DNA from: a virus
Strand: one strand, 5' to 3'
Virus record (IMG/VR): IMGVR_UViG_3300021959_010708
Coordinates: 1-47,962 of that record
Length of the DNA stretch: 47,962 nt
The position numbers and the translations under genes were made by a program. Numbering within the stretch: position 1 is the stretch's first letter; each line of letters begins with the position of its first letter. This document shows positions 1 to 6,897 of the stretch, piece after piece. The notes beneath the pieces were generated by a model. The model was not told the origin of the DNA, did not search any database, and saw only the letters and a list, made by a program, of their open reading frames with translations.

Positions 1-394
1 CTGATATCACATCAATAGAATCAAAGTTGTATTCCTGTCCATTGTATTTTGCTAACAAGTCGTTGAATGCTTTGGTTCTATCTGAACCCACCACCATGGC
101 CACTCGCTTGTGTCCTGCTTGTTGTAAAAATTTCATCACATCGATGATGGTTCTTATGCTGGGGTCATTGATGATATGATCGCCTGCTTCTGGAAATTGC
201 TTATTAATTATTGCTATCTTTTGATCCCTGTTCAGTGGATTTTTCTTAGGATCTTGTGTGGGCGAAACAAACACAAAGTAGACATCGCTTACTGTTTTGA
301 CTTTGTCAAACAATTTTTTGTGTCCTATGGTAGGTGGATTGAATCTACCGAACACGAACGCCGCTGTGGGATTATCTACCTCTATTAATTTCAT
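1..394 (-). CDS. Nucleotidyltransferase of the NMNAT/cytidylyltransferase fold (C-terminus cut by window edge)
   Basis: Reading leftward from an ATG at 394, an open frame of 131 codons runs off the left edge. Its N-terminal part contains GRFNPPTIGH (about residues 16-25), the HxGH-type signature of nucleotidylyltransferases that join NMN, pantetheine phosphate or glycerol phosphate to a nucleotide. Further on, VGSDRTKAFNDLL fits the second half of the Rossmann-like fold. The start overlaps the end of the upstream gene by 23 bases, as is usual in this genome. The substrate cannot be decided: NMN adenylylation (NAD salvage, known in T4-like phages such as KVP40) and cytidylyl transfer are both possible. 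The ISNRSS-like motif that closes the active site would lie beyond the edge. Confidence 0.8.
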   Translation of the reverse strand, partial: MKLIEVDNPTAAFVFGRFNPPTIGHKKLFDKVKTVSDVYFVFVSPTQDPKKNPLNRDQKIAIINKQFPEAGDHIINDPSIRTIIDVMKFLQQAGHKRVAMVVGSDRTKAFNDLLAKYNGQEYNFDSIDVIS

Positions 395-641
395 TTTGTA
401 CTATCTCGTTGTAAATGTCCGCTGTCAATTCTTCTTTGGCTTCTGATGGAATGCTCTGGTAATCCAATTTGTTGGCCTTACAAAAACGCATGGTAGCATT
501 GTCCACAAGTTCCTGGACCCTTGTTTTGTCCTCAGGATTTTTTCTCAAGTACATAACAGTGGGGACATAATGCCTGCGATACATGTCCTCATCACCGAAA
601 ACTGAATTAAAAATAGCGTCTTTTAGATTTTCGTCATGCAT
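372..641 (-). CDS. Small hypothetical protein (89 aa)
   Basis: A soluble, acidic and probably helical protein without a recognisable family motif, Cys pairs or membrane segment. It opens MHDENLKDAIFN and ends NEINRGR. The start is supported by a late-promoter motif ATAAATA on the minus strand (649-655) that ends seven bases before the ATG, the leaderless geometry seen repeatedly in this window. It sits between an SGNH-like gene and the nucleotidyltransferase, overlapping the latter by 23 bases, so the two are probably co-transcribed and translationally coupled. Function unknown. Confidence 0.7.
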   Translation of the reverse strand: MHDENLKDAIFNSVFGDEDMYRRHYVPTVMYLRKNPEDKTRVQELVDNATMRFCKANKLDYQSIPSEAKEELTADIYNEIVQNEINRGR

Positions 642-647
642 GATATA

Positions 648-1466
648 CTATTTATTGCGTTCAAACCTTGATTGCACTGCTGGAAAAAGATGATCTCTGA
701 CCATTTGCTCATCTATCTGCATGGTGAAATGGCAACCGTCACACAGTATCTCCCCATGGTGTATGTTCATGTAATAGTCCTGTGCATTATCATGATCACC
801 GAATTGAACACGGTTTAGATCGGGCAACAAGTCACGGAAGCATTTGACTGTAAATTCTGTGTTTGAATTGTGGCTCCAACTCACTAATTTTATGTCCAGT
901 TGCCTGCAGAGGCTAACCACAGATTGATAGTCTATCACAGACAGTGTTTGGCGCATCTTGTAGTTGGATGCTATCTCCAGTTGGAATTTTTGCCATTTCT
1001 GCACATCTCTGATTCCAGAAACGATGTTAAGTTTCTTGGACTGTTCTTCCCAGGTCATGTCTCTGATGAACGGCCTTTCCTGCCACAACGGAAACACTCC
1101 GTCATCGTGTTGCAGATGAACTTCCCAACTTTGGAATCCTTGAGGTGCGTAATAAGATTCGGTTATCCAATTTAGATCGTATTCGGAATCGTCTAAGGTA
1201 AAATTTTCAGATAATGGTACATTAATAGATGCTCTATTGTAACACAATTCCATCAACAGGCAATCTATATCGTGTTTTTCCTTGAGTCTTACCACAGATT
1301 GAAGATACTTTTCAGATCCCTTGCCACCGCATGCGAGATTGTGGAAGTGAAAGTCCGAAGTGAGAGAGTGGAAAATATTCTCGAACTTATAGTTTAACTC
1401 GCTCCTACCTGTGGAAAACGAACTGCCTATGATGCCTACATTAATCTTCTTTGTAGACAAATTCAT
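648..1466 (-). CDS. SGNH/GDSL-hydrolase-like protein
   Basis: A 272-residue protein. The N-terminus NVGIIGSSFSTGRSE resembles SGNH block I (G-x-S), ACGGKGSEKYL (about residues 46-56) resembles the block II/III glycine, and CDGCHF near residue 245 provides a D-x-x-H block V. Members of this superfamily remove or transfer acyl groups on glycans and lipids. No signal peptide is seen, so it should act in the cytoplasm. Two other proteins of similar plan occur at 17790-18515 and 18512-19429. It overlaps the 3' end of the upstream small gene by 26 bases. The family call is by motif only; the catalytic Ser assignment is tentative because the classical GDS is replaced by GSS. Confidence 0.6.
   Translation of the reverse strand: MNLSTKKINVGIIGSSFSTGRSELNYKFENIFHSLTSDFHFHNLACGGKGSEKYLQSVVRLKEKHDIDCLLMELCYNRASINVPLSENFTLDDSEYDLNWITESYYAPQGFQSWEVHLQHDDGVFPLWQERPFIRDMTWEEQSKKLNIVSGIRDVQKWQKFQLEIASNYKMRQTLSVIDYQSVVSLCRQLDIKLVSWSHNSNTEFTVKCFRDLLPDLNRVQFGDHDNAQDYYMNIHHGEILCDGCHFTMQIDEQMVRDHLFPAVQSRFERNK
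649..655 (-). promoter_or_regulatory. T4-type late promoter motif (leaderless spacing) for 372-641
   Basis: Minus strand ATAAATA, seven bases before the ATG at 639-641, overlapping the stop codon of the SGNH-like gene. Confidence 0.62.
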
Positions 1467-1632
1467 AACCGTTTAGACTACCCACGTACAATTTGGGTTT
1501 GACCTTCCTTAATGTCAATTTAAGATCACCCGGTTTCAGTAATCCTACTAACCATCCATCCGTGTGATTGAGTATTTCCAAATCAACCCATTTGTTGTTA
1601 TCTGTGCAGTGTACTTTGACTGTTTCTATCAT
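1441..1632 (-). CDS. Small hypothetical protein (63 aa)
   Basis: A 63-residue, beta-rich, soluble protein beginning MIETVKVHC and ending EFVYKED, with no known motif. An upstream in-frame ATG exists at 1647, but the start at 1632 is preferred. It forms a TAATG overlap with the stop of the alginate-lyase-like gene and has a GGGAG Shine-Dalgarno sequence eight bases upstream. Its translation therefore probably depends on the upstream gene. Function unknown; the short beta-rich shape could be an SH3-like fold, but that is a guess. Confidence 0.6.
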   Translation of the reverse strand: MIETVKVHCTDNNKWVDLEILNHTDGWLVGLLKPGDLKLTLRKVKPKLYVGSLNGYEFVYKED

Positions 1633-2840
1633 TAATTTTTCTCCCATGTAAATTTGGTGACCATCTCTGTGTCGTTGATTGTGTCCTGCCCGTCTACTCC
1701 ATATTCAGAGACCGGTACAGGATAAAAACAACCCAAATCCAAACCTTCTGCAGACCATTCTATCTCATCCTGCAGTTGTATTGTTTCCTTAATCCTTTGT
1801 GAGTTGGGGTGATCCGGAAAATTGTTGACATATACATATGCCCACCCATTGTGTCCATCCATGCCGTTAAATTTTAGCATGTGATAATATTCTAAATCTT
1901 TGTAGTCCTTGCGTTGACCTTTGCCATCTAATCCTTTGTTTTTCCTCGCATGCTTCCACATGATCTCATGATCGTGCATTGCATCCAGCAAGAACTTGAC
2001 TGCGTCATGGAAAGTTTGGCCATTGCTATTGCTGTAATCATAAAGATCTTTACCATTCGATCTGTGTATTTCGGCCACGATTGTTAAAAGATTAAGACCC
2101 TTGGAATAGTAGTGCCAACTCCATGCTCCTCTTTGTGCTTCTCTCCACAATGCTCCATCATCATGCAAGTCGTCTATCGCGAAATGAAATATTTTTTGTC
2201 CTTGTTGAAAGTGTTTTGGATCATTGAAAGTGGCTCCGTACAGCACCCTGGTCAATTGAACATCATAGGTATGGTTCTGACATCCAAAAATGTCTCCACC
2301 TTTACTGCATCTTGACATGGTATATGTGTGATTTGCTTCCCTGTTGATGAATCCAAACAAGTTTTTTGAACGAGATCCCAACATTTCTAAAAATATTTCT
2401 TGCTGTGTGTCGTCCAAATGACCGTTTGATTGAAGTGCATGATAAGAAAAATACAAAGCAAATATGGCTGGTTGCAATCTACCTGCGTTGTCTATACCGT
2501 CACCACCACCTACACCATTGGCGAATTTTTTATCATTATATAATTCTAAAAGATATCTGATAAATTGATCTGCATTTTGTTTTGTTGGTTGGCTCCAATA
2601 AAAAGAAAGGTTCCTGATTGTGTTTCTATTGACTTTTGCATAATCAAAATCATTTTTTTGTCTCATTGTCACCCATTTGAAGTTTTTGTTTGGTGACAAC
2701 AAATGATCTAATTCCGAAACTTGGAATTGTGCGTTTTCAAGACACCTGGGATTGTGGGTTCCTTGTTTAGGAAAAATTTGGTATTCACCTGCATGCAGTG
2801 GTATGCATATCAATACAAAATATAAAATATATCTTATCAT
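1632..2840 (-). CDS. Secreted alginate-lyase-like protein (PL5-type alpha/alpha barrel)
   Basis: A 402-residue protein with a signal peptide (MIRYILYFVLICIPLHA, cleavage after about residue 17). It is predicted to cut uronic-acid polysaccharide by beta-elimination outside the cytoplasm. The family call rests on two blocks that line up with PL5 alginate lyases (AlgL/A1-III): CQNHTYDV (about 187-194), with the catalytic Asn-His, and REAQRGAWSWHYYSKGLN (about 233-250), with the Arg and Tyr, followed by IAE-type helices and NGKDLYDY. The start at 2840 is chosen because a TTGACA-N16-TATACT promoter ends six bases before that ATG; an upstream in-frame TTG lies inside the promoter. It follows the subtilase gene. 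Substrate could be alginate or another uronan of host capsule or matrix. It could also be a catalytically different relative. Confidence 0.72.
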   Translation of the reverse strand: MIRYILYFVLICIPLHAGEYQIFPKQGTHNPRCLENAQFQVSELDHLLSPNKNFKWVTMRQKNDFDYAKVNRNTIRNLSFYWSQPTKQNADQFIRYLLELYNDKKFANGVGGGDGIDNAGRLQPAIFALYFSYHALQSNGHLDDTQQEIFLEMLGSRSKNLFGFINREANHTYTMSRCSKGGDIFGCQNHTYDVQLTRVLYGATFNDPKHFQQGQKIFHFAIDDLHDDGALWREAQRGAWSWHYYSKGLNLLTIVAEIHRSNGKDLYDYSNSNGQTFHDAVKFLLDAMHDHEIMWKHARKNKGLDGKGQRKDYKDLEYYHMLKFNGMDGHNGWAYVYVNNFPDHPNSQRIKETIQLQDEIEWSAEGLDLGCFYPVPVSEYGVDGQDTINDTEMVTKFTWEKN

Positions 2841-2874
2841 CCTTTTAGTATATTGCAAATTTAAGTTTTGTCAA
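2841..2874 (-). promoter_or_regulatory. Sigma70-type promoter, leaderless geometry, for the alginate-lyase-like gene
   Basis: Minus strand: -35 TTGACA at 2869-2874, 16-base spacer, -10 TATACT at 2847-2852, then six bases and the ATG at 2838-2840. Transcription would start at or next to the A of the start codon. Confidence 0.8.
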
Positions 2875-2878
2875 TGTC

Positions 2879-5563
2879 TTACCAAACATATTTCACACCC
2901 AAATTCGCCGTCATCAAGTCATTATCTTCAACAAAAGTGTACCTCGAACTTGCAGAAAAATTCCATGATTCTGATAGTTGTTTGGAATACGCCAACTCCA
3001 CTACCTTAGGAACTTCGCTTGATTTTGCCGAAGCAGAACCACTTGTGAATGTGGTCGAGTTGTCGGTCCAATTATATGCTGTTGGAAGGGTATAATTGAT
3101 ATCACCGTCGACGACATTCAATTGTTCACCCATTTTGATAATGAATTGATTGTTAATGTTCTGATAGGTCATCCCCAAATACCATGATTGTGACTGTATG
3201 TTGGAAGATCCAGTGATGTATGAATCATTGGCAGATTTAACGTCCGAATATCCCCTAATAAAACCACTATTCCATGTCCATTTTTCCGTCACTGAGTAGT
3301 TCATGTCTGCCCCAACATAATTTGTGGTGCTGGACTTGATTGCGAATGATCCTTGGAAGGATGATCCCAACAGACTGCCGTCCTGTTTCATGCGTCCAAA
3401 ACTGTATGTGACGTCCAACTTGTCTGAGTGTTCTACTGATTTTCCATACAGCCAATCATCGCCGTTCTCACTCATTGCAAACAGCATGCCATCCCCTTGC
3501 AGTTTTGTCACTGGTTCATAGTTGACATATTGATTGCCCAGTGCTTGTTCGGTCAATTGAAAGGAAGTGAAATTGTCGTCATCGGCATAGTAATCTCTGT
3601 TATATGAATCCATCACAACTATGGATGAAACTGCGGATATGTTGTCCAACCCACTCATGGATGAGTCGCCCACGATGCCACCTGATATGGCACTGATGGC
3701 TCCGGAAGGTTGCACAGCAACTATGTCACCCTGTGGTTTGGTTGCTTCATTCAAATCCACCAATCCGTGTCCATACACAGCATCAACTCCTGGTGCTCCC
3801 AAGTCTCGGGCGGTTGATGTGATTAATCCTACCAGTTGTTCAGGTCTCAGTTGTGGCCATGCCTGTTTCAACACAGCGATAGATCCTGTCACATAAGGAG
3901 CCGCCATAGAAGTTCCACTCTTGGTGGTTGTGCCACCACCGTTGGCACTGGAAAGAATGTTCACACCTGGTGCCACCACAAAGAAATCTTTGGTGTTGAA
4001 AGTGTCATCACAGCCTGTGGCAACGCCGTCCGTGTACACCACATTGGAACAGATGTGTCCCGCCTTGTTGGACCATGAAGCAATTTGATTGTTGGAGTCG
4101 ACAGCACCCACGATCAACCATTGTCCATTAAGATATAAGTCACCATTCGAATCCACTCTGGTGGCGTAGTGCGAAGGCATCATGGGGTAATCCATCCCAT
4201 AGTTGCCTGCGGAGTTCACAATGATCATGCCATTGTCGATCGCTGTCTGATAATTCGACAGTGTGGCATCTGCAACACCATCCACGGAAGTTTGTCCGGG
4301 CAAGTAGTAAGCATCAGTGCTACCAATTTGTGTCAAGATTGTTGTCGATGTGTTAGCGGATAGGTTGGCCACAGCGGCGCCTTGATTGCTCAACACCACC
4401 ATGGCATCATCGAAATAGGAAAATGAACATCTGCCACTGCTCGAACACAATTTTATTGAAATAAGATCAGCATCATAGGCCACACCGTGTGTGCCTATGT
4501 CATTCTTTGCACCGGCGATGATTCCAGCCACATGCGTGCCGTGACCATTGTCATCTTCTGTGCCAGCAAATCTGTAATTGATGGTTGAAAATCTATCAGA
4601 ATCAAGATCTTCATGGTCAGTGTCTATGCCTGAATCTATCATGCCAACTATCACACCGTCTCCAGTCCAGCCTCTGGCATAGGCATATGAGGCTCCTATC
4701 TGATCCAATGCTGTGCTGTTGTACTCGTCAGTCAAAAATATTTCACCTACGGGCACAGTTGATGTTGCAGTCAATACTTCTTCCACATCGGCGCTTTCGC
4801 TCCAAGTGGTGACTGTTTCTGAAACAGGGTCTGAATCAGTTGATGTTGTTGTGCCATCCGACCAATTAAAAGTTGTCCTTGTGGCTCTGGTGGTTGTTGT
4901 GTGTGTTGGTACTTTGGTTGTGGTGGTCGTGGTTTGATATGTCTTGGTCACTGTGCCGTCCAGTGTAGATTCCACAACATTTCTTGTGGTGATCGCTGTG
5001 GTGATCACACTTTCGCCCACAACCACATCTGTGTTTGTAATTGTCTGAGAAATGCTTGTGCTGACAACAACTTTTTGGCCTTGTCCTTGATCTTTGTATA
5101 AATCTAATCTTTCTTGGCTTGATAGTGAATCGTCATACTCAACTATCTGTTGCACTGCTATGTATTCTGCTGACTGATCGTCGAACTGGCCTTGTTCAAC
5201 TGCCATAGACCATAAACTTTCCTTGCCATCATAATACCTCTTTTTGAATCCTTTCAATGCATAATAGCCTTGTTCCAAGGTCATACTTTGGCTGTCGATT
5301 ATTATGTTGACATTTGCCAGCGAACTCGGATCAAAGTTAGGATGCTGTTCCACCCATTGAAATGCTTGATAGGCTTCATTGATATCTATCTGTTTGTCGT
5401 CGGCGATGTCGATCAAAGCACTGACAAATGAATTAGAAACCACATCGGTGCTGATTGAAATATTTGTAGGATTTGGAACAGAAATAGAAACAGGTCCTCC
5501 CCCACTGCCTCCGCAGTTTGTTAAAAATAGTGATAATAATAGAATACTCACTAATCTTGTCAT
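2879..5563 (-). CDS. Lipid-anchored subtilisin-like serine protease with barrel-like C-terminus
   Basis: An 894-residue S8 peptidase. The N-terminus is a lipoprotein signal with lipobox LTNC (Cys17). A Thr-rich linker covers about residues 200-245. The catalytic triad is complete: Asp310 (GMIDSGIDTDHED), His341 (NGHGTHVAG) and Ser552 (SGTSMAAPYVTG). After residue 640 the sequence becomes an alternating polar/aromatic, Gly/Ser/Asn-rich segment with repeated Y/W-x-x strands, ending LGVKYVW, which resembles an outer-membrane beta barrel. This layout recalls SphB1/NalP-type subtilisin autotransporters, which are lipid-anchored and process surface proteins. A gene of this kind is unexpected in a phage. 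The promoter 5570-5597 fixes the start. It could trim host surface proteins or mature other phage envelope proteins; that is inference. Confidence 0.85.
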   Translation of the reverse strand: MTRLVSILLLSLFLTNCGGSGGGPVSISVPNPTNISISTDVVSNSFVSALIDIADDKQIDINEAYQAFQWVEQHPNFDPSSLANVNIIIDSQSMTLEQGYYALKGFKKRYYDGKESLWSMAVEQGQFDDQSAEYIAVQQIVEYDDSLSSQERLDLYKDQGQGQKVVVSTSISQTITNTDVVVGESVITTAITTRNVVESTLDGTVTKTYQTTTTTTKVPTHTTTTRATRTTFNWSDGTTTSTDSDPVSETVTTWSESADVEEVLTATSTVPVGEIFLTDEYNSTALDQIGASYAYARGWTGDGVIVGMIDSGIDTDHEDLDSDRFSTINYRFAGTEDDNGHGTHVAGIIAGAKNDIGTHGVAYDADLISIKLCSSSGRCSFSYFDDAMVVLSNQGAAVANLSANTSTTILTQIGSTDAYYLPGQTSVDGVADATLSNYQTAIDNGMIIVNSAGNYGMDYPMMPSHYATRVDSNGDLYLNGQWLIVGAVDSNNQIASWSNKAGHICSNVVYTDGVATGCDDTFNTKDFFVVAPGVNILSSANGGGTTTKSGTSMAAPYVTGSIAVLKQAWPQLRPEQLVGLITSTARDLGAPGVDAVYGHGLVDLNEATKPQGDIVAVQPSGAISAISGGIVGDSSMSGLDNISAVSSIVVMDSYNRDYYADDDNFTSFQLTEQALGNQYVNYEPVTKLQGDGMLFAMSENGDDWLYGKSVEHSDKLDVTYSFGRMKQDGSLLGSSFQGSFAIKSSTTNYVGADMNYSVTEKWTWNSGFIRGYSDVKSANDSYITGSSNIQSQSWYLGMTYQNINNQFIIKMGEQLNVVDGDINYTLPTAYNWTDNSTTFTSGSASAKSSEVPKVVELAYSKQLSESWNFSASSRYTFVEDNDLMTANLGVKYVW

Positions 5564-5597
5564 ACGTATATTGTAATACAGATTAGTGATCTGTCAA
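5564..5597 (-). promoter_or_regulatory. Sigma70-type promoter, leaderless geometry, for the subtilase gene
   Basis: Minus strand: -35 TTGACA at 5592-5597, 16-base spacer, -10 TACAAT at 5570-5575, six bases, then ATG at 5561-5563. No Shine-Dalgarno sequence fits between -10 and start. Confidence 0.8.
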
Positions 5598-5611
5598 TGT
5601 GGTAAAACCCG

Positions 5612-5956
5612 CTATTTTTGGAAGCCTACAGTGTCTCTCTTGATGTCTTTTTCCGGAAATTCTGCCCAATATAGTTCATACGCCACAGAGTCTTCCAAAC
5701 ACTCAAATTGGTGTAGGAGTCCTGGTTTTACTTTGGTGTAATCACCCGCTTTTAATACAGTTTCATCACATAGATCATAGTCTGATTGCCAAACTCTAAT
5801 CATTAGTGATCCAGATTCGACAAAGAATCCATTCCACTTAAATTCGTGTAGATGTTTAGAACATACTCCGCCTTTTTTGGTTACAATTCTGTGGAATTCG
5901 AGAACGCCGTTGCGTTCCACTAATTCAGTGGTTCCCCATACTTTTCCTGCTATCAT
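5612..5956 (-). CDS. Cupin-fold protein
   Basis: A 114-residue single-domain cupin. The first cupin motif is visible around SKHLHEFKWNGFFVESGSL, with His-x-His and Glu spaced as metal ligands. The second is KAGDYTKVKPGLLHQFEC, where Pro-Gly-x-x-His is typical. Small cupins bind a metal or small sugar ligand and act as isomerases, dioxygenases or binding proteins; many handle sugar nucleotides. No signal peptide, so cytoplasmic. It stands alone between the subtilase promoter and a structural gene. In view of the glycan-related genes elsewhere in the window, a sugar-modifying role is possible but not shown. Confidence 0.75.
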   Translation of the reverse strand: MIAGKVWGTTELVERNGVLEFHRIVTKKGGVCSKHLHEFKWNGFFVESGSLMIRVWQSDYDLCDETVLKAGDYTKVKPGLLHQFECLEDSVAYELYWAEFPEKDIKRDTVGFQK

Positions 5957-5976
5957 GCAGTTAGTTATAATGGAAT

Positions 5977-6324
5977 TTAATAATTAAGTAAAATTTTGGT
6001 TACGGATCCTGTGGTAACATCAACCACTGATCTGATCCATACAAAATTGCCTGTGAAATTCTTATAGGTAGTTGCCACGACGCTGGATCCATCCCCCACC
6101 GAGGTTCCGTCTATGTCGAACCAATCTGTGGACGCAGGATCAGAGGCCAACGAGGCTTGCAGTTTGATGGTTCCTACGAAATCAGAAGAACAAATGTATG
6201 CCACAGTGTGCAGTCCATCGGCATTGCCATAGTATCCATCTGCTTTAACTTTGTCTGATACTGTTGATGCTGACGAATCGCTTGCATCAACTTGGCTTTG
6301 AATGGTGATTGCTGTTACGGGCAT
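5977..6324 (-). CDS. Probable virion structural protein (115 aa)
   Basis: A 115-residue, Ser/Thr/Val/Asp-rich beta protein (opens MPVTAITIQSQVDAS, ends SVTKILLNY) with the composition of phage head-decoration or tail surface proteins. No enzymatic motif. A late-promoter motif ATAAATA on the minus strand (6330-6336) ends five bases before the ATG, consistent with late expression of a structural component. It could also be a small carbohydrate-binding beta-sandwich. Confidence in a structural role is moderate. Confidence 0.6.
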   Translation of the reverse strand: MPVTAITIQSQVDASDSSASTVSDKVKADGYYGNADGLHTVAYICSSDFVGTIKLQASLASDPASTDWFDIDGTSVGDGSSVVATTYKNFTGNFVWIRSVVDVTTGSVTKILLNY

Positions 6325-6329
6325 GTGTA

Positions 6330-6336
6330 TATTTAT
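6330..6336 (-). promoter_or_regulatory. T4-type late promoter motif (leaderless spacing) for 5977-6324
   Basis: Minus strand ATAAATA ends five bases before the ATG at 6324. The motif overlaps the stop codon of the upstream gene. Confidence 0.65.
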
Positions 6337-6617
6337 TAGGCTATTTCAGGAAATAGTCTTCTAATAGTGGGCTCATCCATGCCGTTTACTGCGTGTACCT
6401 TGGCAGAGCCTACGACATATTCTTTTAGATTCTCAGGATCACATCCTTTGATGTAAATCGTTCCCTTGGGGGTGATGGCGCTGTCCTCGAAAAGGATGTC
6501 CTTCTTGAGTATGACCGGTGATCCTCCCAAACCATGCGATTGTATGGTAGCGTTAATCATGGAATTGGTTTTGATGTATTCATGTTCTATCATGAACTTT
6601 AATATTCTATTTTTCAT
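6336..6617 (-). CDS. Small hypothetical protein (93 aa)
   Basis: A soluble 93-residue protein (starts MKNRILKFMIEHEY, ends IRRLFPEIA) with no motif I recognise. A strong Shine-Dalgarno sequence (AAGGAGAA) sits just before the ATG, so this gene has a conventional leader. It lies in a run of small genes downstream of clpA and may be part of the same transcript. Function unknown. Confidence 0.65.
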   Translation of the reverse strand: MKNRILKFMIEHEYIKTNSMINATIQSHGLGGSPVILKKDILFEDSAITPKGTIYIKGCDPENLKEYVVGSAKVHAVNGMDEPTIRRLFPEIA

Positions 6618-6636
6618 TTATTCTCCTTGATTCTTT

Positions 6637-6888
6637 TTATACTATTTCTTCTATTATTCCTAATGCTTCTGCAACAAAAAGTGTCACACCGGACCACATC
6701 ATTAGGAATCCAACTTCGGTTATAAAAAAGTCGGTGTAGACTATTTCGCCACTCCATAATCTGTAACCTGCATATGCCAACAAAAATGAGGCAACAAATC
6801 TAAACATGCTTTTGACTATGCTGACATAGAAGTGTCCTTGTCCCGGATCTTTACTGGCTGGTATGATAATTTTTTCTGGTATTGGCAT
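6637..6888 (-). CDS. Small membrane protein with two transmembrane segments
   Basis: An 83-residue protein with hydrophobic stretches at about residues 28-47 (FRFVASFLLAYAGYRLW) and 57-80 (VGFLMMWSGVTLFVAEALGI). The N-terminal 25 residues are polar. It therefore should be an inner-membrane protein with both ends on the same side. A clear AAGGAG ribosome site precedes the ATG. It is encoded ten bases downstream of clpA. Size and topology would fit a holin or a superinfection/immunity-type protein, but there is no direct sequence evidence for either. Confidence 0.65.
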   Translation of the reverse strand: MPIPEKIIIPASKDPGQGHFYVSIVKSMFRFVASFLLAYAGYRLWSGEIVYTDFFITEVGFLMMWSGVTLFVAEALGIIEEIV

Positions 6889-6897
6889 TGTTTCTCC

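Noticed and set aside
3621-5101. Plus-strand frames opposite the subtilase gene
   Set aside because: Low-complexity Val/Cys-rich translations are mirror images of the Thr-rich linker and Gly/Ser regions of the real protein.
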